64,000 bases of DNA from Ophiura sarsii (Eukaryota > Echinodermata > Ophiuroidea > Amphilepidida > Ophiuridae): the NCBI GenBank assembly GCA_035610835.1, contig CM069447.1, positions 35,996,470 through 36,060,469 of the forward strand, read 5' to 3'. The notes under the pieces were generated by a model that was given only the letters and a program-made list of their open reading frames with translations, had not been told where the DNA came from and searched no databases. A program made the translations under genes and the position numbers. How positions within the stretch are numbered: the stretch's first letter is position 1; each line of letters starts with the position of its first letter. Below, piece after piece: positions 58,655 through 64,000 of this stretch.

Positions 58655-59500
58655 CAGTATTTTTGGTGAAATTTGATACAAAAAACTGGATTATCCGACT
58701 TATTTTCTTTCCAAAAATATATACTAAATACATCATATTACTAGTTAAAAAGTTACAGTGCTTGATAAATGTCTTGTTGTGAGGGTTGACAAGAATTATT
58801 TTTTTGAATTTTGTGAACGCTGTAATTATTAAACTATTAATCAAATTAATCAAATGCATATAAAAGTATATATTTTTGGAAGGGATTTGGGTCAGAGAAT
58901 CCATTTTTGGCGTCAATTTTGACCAAAATTGTTTTTTGGGGTTGAGAAATTCACAAAAATACACTTTTGTGACCAAATTTATATGGGACAAGCTAACCGT
59001 CACTAACAACATTATTTTTGAGTAATGCCCAAAATTGCTTGATTATACTATTAAGACACTAATATAGTGCCAATTTGACCAAAAATTGCCAACATGTGAT
59101 TTCCCCCCCCCCCTTTTTTCTCACCTTTTTGCCTTTTTTATCATCTGCTCAAGGAATTTTTAATGGGATTTGTTGAATTTATCGAGTGCTGTAATTTTTG
59201 AACTATTAATCAAATGCATATAAAAGTATACATTTTTGGAAAGAATTTGGGTCAGAGAATCAATTTTTGCCCCCCCCCCCCCCCCCCTGTGTATCGAATG
59301 GTGCGTCCCTAAGACACTTCTCTTCTGGTTTATTTTTACATGCAAATGTTTAGTTTTGAAATGATTTAAAAATGTAAAAATCAGCATTTTAGTACCAAAA
59401 TGGATTATCTGACTCATTTCATTTCCAAAAATGTATTTTCATTTATTAAATATCACATTACAGCGCTTGATAAATTTCATATTAAAAGGGTTAACACTAT
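58655..59500. repeat. Fragments of the TTAA-flanked foldback family
   Basis: CTGGATTATCCGACTTATTT with TTACAGTGCTTGATAAAT occurs at 58655-58790 and again at 59385-59480 in plus sense. The complementary sequence (GGGTCAGAGAATCCATTTTT) occurs at 58800-58930 and 59160-59275. All match 56540-56670. Short poly-C runs punctuate the pieces (59103-59113, 59270-59287). Confidence 0.65.
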
Positions 59501-59975
59501 CCTTTCAGTATTAAAATACTAATATTTGATTGTGCCTTCAGGTGTGCATTATAACACTATCATTGAAGATTAAGCCTACATCACGATCAGGAATTCATCC
59601 ACAATTGAAAAACTATTGATCGTGTTACTTTTGCTAGGCCTACTTAAATCGGTTAATGTGATGTTTACTCGGAAGTGTTAATCCGATAGGTGATGCTACT
59701 TTTCGTAGGTAATCCACTTTTCTTTTCATTGTTTCTATTGTCTTTTTTGTTGTTCATCTGCTCAATATTTTTGGAAGAGGTTACTATAGGACAGACGACG
59801 TTATGTGAGCTAGAGGACATTATCAAAAACATTTGTCTAATAATGGTCTCTTGGCTAGATAACGGGCTGTTCATACGCCGTGACCAGAATGGCGACCTCT
59901 TCCTACAAAATAAAGGGCTGATGCAACAATAGAAAGACAATAGATAATAATGAAAGGAAAGGTGGTTAGACATGT

Positions 59976-60225
59976 ATGGCAAAAGAATGTATCTTATATG
60001 TAGTTTTCTAACAGTATACTTCCTTTTACCATGATCAAAGTTAGCTTTTTTCTCCATAAATCAAGTAGTGGTAAAAGGCAGTATATTACTTTTATTGTCT
60101 TTTACAAGTTACAACCTTTTCCTAAGTGAGGGTTATTGAACCAAGTCAACACAATCACGTTAAAAGGAAGTATATCATTAGGAAAGTACATATAAGATAC
60201 ATGCTTTTGCCATAAAAGGGTTGAA
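59976..60225. repeat. Inverted repeat with ~57-bp arms
   Basis: TATGGCAAAAGAATGTATCT then TATATGTAGTTTTCTAACAG ... ACTTCCTTTTA on the left is mirrored at about 60150-60225 (TAAAAGGAAGTATATCATTA ... GCTTTTGCCATA). Confidence 0.7.
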
Positions 60226-60451
60226 AAGGCCTTGTCTCCATTTTGACCATTTTGAGAAAAAGCCTATTGAAGATTTTTAAACACGTTGGGGAGATAGAGA
60301 TGAGGCCTTGTGATACTGGCTATAACTTTGAAAGGGGTTGTTTGAAGTTTCTCATTGCAACATGAACTATGTGATTTGGTGCACACCTGCGCATTCTGTA
60401 AAAACGTTTAGATAGATAGTAAATTCAACCGTGTGCTTTTGTACTGAGTGC

Positions 60452-60755
60452 AAGGGCGTCCCAGAGGGTGTCCCCCCTACCCTCCCCCCACCATAAAATC
60501 TGTCGGCAAAATCATTATACACGAGCTTCCGTCAGTACATTTGCGATTTTGACCATGCAAAACGTCTTATCGCTACACCCCCCCCCCCCCCCCCCCTGAC
60601 TTGTCAAGATTTCAGCTGCTGGCTGGAAAAAATTGCAAGTTTTACGATCTTTTTGGAGTTTGTACAAAAATTGTCGGTACATCATGCCTTTCGTCGGAAC
60701 AACTATGTCATGACCCCCCCTCCCGTTATAAAAAGCTGGGGACCCCCCTGACTGA
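60452..60755 (+). mobile_element. GTCGGTAC-family element, copy 2
   Basis: The core TTGTCGGTACATCATGCCTT then TCGTCGGAACAACTATG matches the minus-strand core of 41748-41909, as do TTTTTGGAGT and the terminal AAAAGCTGGGGACC. It begins near GGGCGTCCCAGAGGG and contains a 19-base C run (60578-60596). It is longer than copy 1 and its exact ends are uncertain. Confidence 0.6.
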
Positions 60756-61212
60756 GTGCACATCTATGTAATGTGTTCTGTCAAAATGAGACGGATTTTT
60801 TTTTACGTTCAGAATTTGGTAAATTTGCAATCATGACGTGGAATAAAAAATAATATAAATATTTCAGTGTCACATTTTTCTCTAAATGTAGTATTATTGA
60901 TGATTTGTAGAGAGCTGTTATTTCCTGAAATGGTTCGTTCTTGAGTCTTCATCCACAAAATAACCCTCTACCATATAATAAGTACTTTTGCCAGGTGTGT
61001 GCTTTATAACTATGTAACTTAGCAAGTCCGATGTAAAAAAATTGACCACCTTTGTAATTTTTAATTAAACATGAAAGTGCAAATTAAGTTTTGACCATCA
61101 CAAAGGAGGCTCATTTTGGCAGAACACATCACATATTTTGGGGCTTTTTGACTTACTTGAATTACAGAATAATACACAAGATGGGACTTGTTACTTACTG
61201 GACTTTACAAAT
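60756..61212. other. 3' flank of the transposase-like gene, with ACTTAC repeat relics
   Basis: No gene was seen. 61130-61200 contains two units of the degenerate TTTTGACTTACTTGAATTAC repeat. Confidence 0.4.
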
Positions 61213-63012
61213 TTATGTTAGCCCAAATCGGGATCTATGGTGTGAAACGACCGTTTCCTTCAATACTGCATCTAAATAATCTGGAGCCAAGTTCTTAGGA
61301 AGTACCGGCAGCTTGTAGTGCAGAGGGTTGGTTCCAGTCTGGTTCATGAGCCTTCGCTTGACACTCACTGCCATCAGATCGTAGACAAAATCATACGTTT
61401 TCTTTTCATAGATAGCTTTGGCGACCCAGGCCTTTTTGAATTTTGGGCAGACAACCTTATACCTTAGACTTCCAACCGGAGCGGATGATTTGGTTTTCCT
61501 CTTGACAGTGGCCTGTTTCCTTCCTACATTAAAATTGTGGTCCAGAGCAGCCAATCTTGTACGAACAACCATAGATTCCAACGGGTAATGACACCGTTTA
61601 GGGGCATATTTTGTCATCATGCCATTGAAGTTTTCAGCGGCTCCAGTGTGGCAGAACTTGTTGATGCGGCTGATACCATCTAGGATTCTCTTGTCCTCTA
61701 TTACTGACACCAGAGCTTCATGTGCTGGAGAACCCTCTTCTAACCACTTCTTTTTCCTTTCTTGTTCATCTGTTAGAGGATCGTGCCCACATTGATGTAC
61801 CTTTTGGAATCCTCCCCATTCATGTTTGTTGGTCACATGGTGAAGAATTGACTTCCACTTCTCAAGCATTACAACTTTGTCACCGTCGCATGTCGAGGAA
61901 GCATACCAAAGGTGATTTAGGATTGATGGGATCCAGGGTTGCAAGTCTCTGCAGTCCGCTTTCTTTGCCTTGGCACTCAGTTTTTTCCCGATATTCTTTT
62001 GGAGGTGCCACACATCCACTTGATGATCAACTTCTGGGTAGTCCTTGGATAGCATGGCCTTTATCCCAACATGTCTATCAGTACAGAGAACGTCAATGTC
62101 AATGCTGGCTTTCGTCATCTTGTCCATGGAGCGTTCGCATGCAAGCTTTTCCATGGCGTTGCTGCTAGTTGTCTCAGCCACATGGACAGTCTCTATGTCT
62201 ACCACCTTTCCGTCCGCCATATCCAACATAGAATATGTACAAAACTTTGCCGAATATCCAGGGCTGTCGCATCGACCATCTCCACTTAACTTAACCTTCT
62301 TACCTTCTAACTCCTCCCACACACGCTGTTGTTCATCGAACCATGCCTCATGTATTACTGGAAATGTGTACATACCCTGGATACGATTATGCGTACTAGC
62401 ACTTATAAATTCAAGGCCCAAAAAATCAGCAAATTGCTTTAACTTAGTGAATATTACACCACTAAATAACAGGGAAGAGGACAAAAGAAAATTGCCAGCA
62501 GCCATAGCAGTCCTACCCATACCTAACAGTGGTTGTGACCACCAGGTCCAGTTGTGCCCATTTATACATTCCAAATTTACCCTCAGTAAGGAACCAGATG
62601 TAGATCCCAATGGGATGTCCTCGTCTTGGATATACACTTGATTACATTCTTTGCACCGTGTTTGGGCGATGAGTTTGCGCAGACTAGATTCAAATACCAT
62701 GTATTTCCTCTCCACAACACACATTTCAGCTATCTCGTTTTCTGGTGGAGCTGTCTCATCAATCTCTTCCTCCTCTGAAAGATCTGGTACATATGTTGGA
62801 TCATTAGCCTCGTCATCAATCTCCACGTCACACATTTCTACCTCCTCCTCCTCCTTGTATTTCTGTTTTTGTGGCGACTTGCAGGGGCTGATTTGGGCTG
62901 AAGTCTGGGTGCATGAATCTTGGTATGTTCTTCTTACGGTCTGTGTGCAAGATGATCTAATTGGAGGCGCTATTTGTGTGCTGGCCTCTCTAGTTGCAAA
63001 TATTGGTGGCAT
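61213..63012 (-). CDS. Intact 599-aa transposase-like protein (RNase-H fold, DDE type)
   Basis: This is a single open frame without introns; an in-frame TAG lies 12 bases upstream of the first ATG. N-terminal 1-100: two CTQT motifs, Lys/Glu-rich and strongly acidic segments. Residues 120-153: C-x2-C ... C-x3-H (KECNQ, LECINGHNW), a probable zinc site. Then WWSQPLLGMGRTAMAAGN and LFSGVIFTKLKQF. Residues 241-260: KLSGDGRCDSPGYSAKF with D245 as first catalytic candidate. Residues 311-340: TDRHVGIK with D312, then QVDVWHLQKNIGKKL (the D-x-W-H pattern of ISL3/MULE-like transposases). E460 lies in GAAENFN. I recall similar proteins widely in fish and marine invertebrates, but cannot name the superfamily. 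No terminal inverted repeats were seen around it, so it may be immobile or domesticated. Confidence 0.7.
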   Translation of the reverse strand: MPPIFATREASTQIAPPIRSSCTQTVRRTYQDSCTQTSAQISPCKSPQKQKYKEEEEVEMCDVEIDDEANDPTYVPDLSEEEEIDETAPPENEIAEMCVVERKYMVFESSLRKLIAQTRCKECNQVYIQDEDIPLGSTSGSLLRVNLECINGHNWTWWSQPLLGMGRTAMAAGNFLLSSSLLFSGVIFTKLKQFADFLGLEFISASTHNRIQGMYTFPVIHEAWFDEQQRVWEELEGKKVKLSGDGRCDSPGYSAKFCTYSMLDMADGKVVDIETVHVAETTSSNAMEKLACERSMDKMTKASIDIDVLCTDRHVGIKAMLSKDYPEVDHQVDVWHLQKNIGKKLSAKAKKADCRDLQPWIPSILNHLWYASSTCDGDKVVMLEKWKSILHHVTNKHEWGGFQKVHQCGHDPLTDEQERKKKWLEEGSPAHEALVSVIEDKRILDGISRINKFCHTGAAENFNGMMTKYAPKRCHYPLESMVVRTRLAALDHNFNVGRKQATVKRKTKSSAPVGSLRYKVVCPKFKKAWVAKAIYEKKTYDFVYDLMAVSVKRRLMNQTGTNPLHYKLPVLPKNLAPDYLDAVLKETVVSHHRSRFGLT

Positions 63013-63327
63013 GACACTTGGCTAGTTAATAAACACAAAATATTGTTTTCTTGTAAATTAATACGTAATTTGTTTTTTCTGATCAAACTATGTTTGATCA
63101 CTTTTACATGTAGACCTATTTTATCCACTTGGTGCCAGTTGTAATGATTGCGGCATTTGTTTAAGATGCTATTGGTTGTAAAGACCTGAGGGCACGTTTT
63201 TTTGCACCCCTACCTGCAAGGGCCTTAGTTTGAATACCCCAAACCGAACTGTTCAGGCAGGAAGCCTTATATTATGACCTGACCTGACCCAAAATGTTTG
63301 CTGTGGACCGTCATGATCTGTTTAAAC
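63013..63327 (-). promoter_or_regulatory. Upstream region of the transposase-like gene
   Basis: It is AT-rich with no gene. No core promoter or element terminus was identified with confidence. Confidence 0.25.
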
Positions 63328-63534
63328 CAGTGGATCCCAACCTCTGGGTCGCGACCCCAGTTGGTCACAACGCACTTTTGGTGGGGTTGCGGGCTAGCCT
63401 AATTTAACAAAAAATAAAATGAATTATAATGTTGTATCATAGTAACCCATGTGACTTTGTTCCGTGAGGGGTCGCGCGCTCCAATGCTGGTTTCTGAAAT
63501 GGGGTCACCACCATAAAAAGGTTGGGAACCACTG
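63328..63534. mobile_element. hAT-type MITE, 207 bp
   Basis: Ends CAGTGGATCCCAACCTCTGG and CCAACCACTG-type complement (right end GGTTGGGAACCACTG), with GTTTAAAC duplicated on both sides (63320-63327, 63535-63542). The 8-bp duplication and CAGTGG-type ends are typical of hAT elements. Inner GGGTCGCGACCCC is itself palindromic. Confidence 0.85.
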
Positions 63535-63968
63535 GTTTAAACCTTGAAAATATAGGCCTTTTTCAGACGGGGTACAGACTACCAAATATGCAGGTGGTAT
63601 CTGAATTGAATTGAATTCTGGGTATAATAACTATCATGCCTATATGGCTATATTAAAAAAATCTTTTGTCTCAAAGCTCTTCAGTTTTTCAAAACCTAAT
63701 GCAGAATGCGTTTTTGTTAAAGTTTTTTTTAAAATTATAAATATAAAATATTGAAATCCTTGTAAAACAATTCTAACGCGCATCAATTAACTAACGCGCG
63801 CGGGACCTTTGAGACCGATTTTTTTTTTGATATAGCCTAATATCTTTATAATCTGGGATTTGAGAAAAAGTTTATAATTTAAACGTGTAGGATCTATTTA
63901 TTATTAATTAGTCTTACATACAAATTAATTAATTGTAATACAAACATGTTCTTTGTTCATTGCTACGG
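63535..63968. other. Stretch with no recognised gene
   Basis: No gene or element ends were recognised. ACTAACGCGCGCGGGACC lies near 63790. Confidence 0.3.
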
Positions 63969-64000
63969 TATAATCAAAACAAACAATTCTGATCTGAGTC
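63969..64000. mobile_element. Start of a MITE related to 43776-44118
   Basis: TATAATCAAAACAAACAATT followed by CTGATC resembles the end ATTATAATCAAAACAAAGAA of the intronic MITE. It is cut off by the window edge. Confidence 0.45.

Noticed and set aside
62045..62641. 198-codon plus-strand ORF
   Set aside because: Shadow on the strand opposite the 599-aa transposase-like gene.

Overview
The window looks like a repeat-rich, AT-rich metazoan nuclear genome. It has spliced exons, an intron-containing gene, LINE, Penelope-like and Ty3/Gypsy relics, many TA- and TTAA-flanked inverted-repeat elements, a tRNA-derived SINE and a Pol III tRNA gene. A stand-alone P2X7-type cytoplasmic-domain gene and the mix of element classes suggest a marine invertebrate, possibly an echinoderm or another invertebrate deuterostome. 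That is an inference; nothing read here fixes the species. Most long open frames are transposon relics or shadows.

Layout. 1-9 kb: an array of about 165-bp units ending in an inverted unit, a tRNA-derived SINE (minus), and a decayed Ty3/Gypsy pol (minus) split by a TA-flanked element that itself holds another inverted-repeat element. 9-15 kb: a 2.7-kb foldback element abutting a 5'-truncated LINE (plus). 15-31 kb: two exons of a YWTD (LDL-receptor class B) propeller gene (15.2 and 30.1 kb, plus) separated by a mariner-type element, tandem repeats, a gag-like relic and a broken LINE (minus). 30.7-35 kb: a Penelope-like element with RT and GIY-YIG segments, interrupted by a second copy of the element nested in the Gypsy relic, followed by a degenerate hammerhead-like motif. 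35-42.7 kb: a third YWTD exon (39.8 kb) among foldback and nested inverted-repeat elements.

43.2-45.9 kb holds a two-exon gene for a 205-aa protein matching the C-terminal cytoplasmic domain of P2X7; its intron carries a MITE and the second SINE copy. 46-53 kb holds a broken C2H2 zinc-finger fragment (minus) and several TA-type MITEs, two of them back to back. 53-61 kb holds a tRNA-Asn gene (minus), a degenerate repeat series, a TTAA-flanked foldback family, a near-perfect 145-bp palindrome and a 120-bp tandem duplication. 61.2-63.0 kb holds a 599-aa intact transposase-like open frame (minus), followed by a hAT-type MITE.

Genes with a plausible host role are the YWTD propeller gene, the P2X7-domain gene, the tRNA and possibly the transposase-like gene. 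No operon-like cooperation is expected here. The main story is layered transposition, including nesting orders that can be read directly from target duplications.
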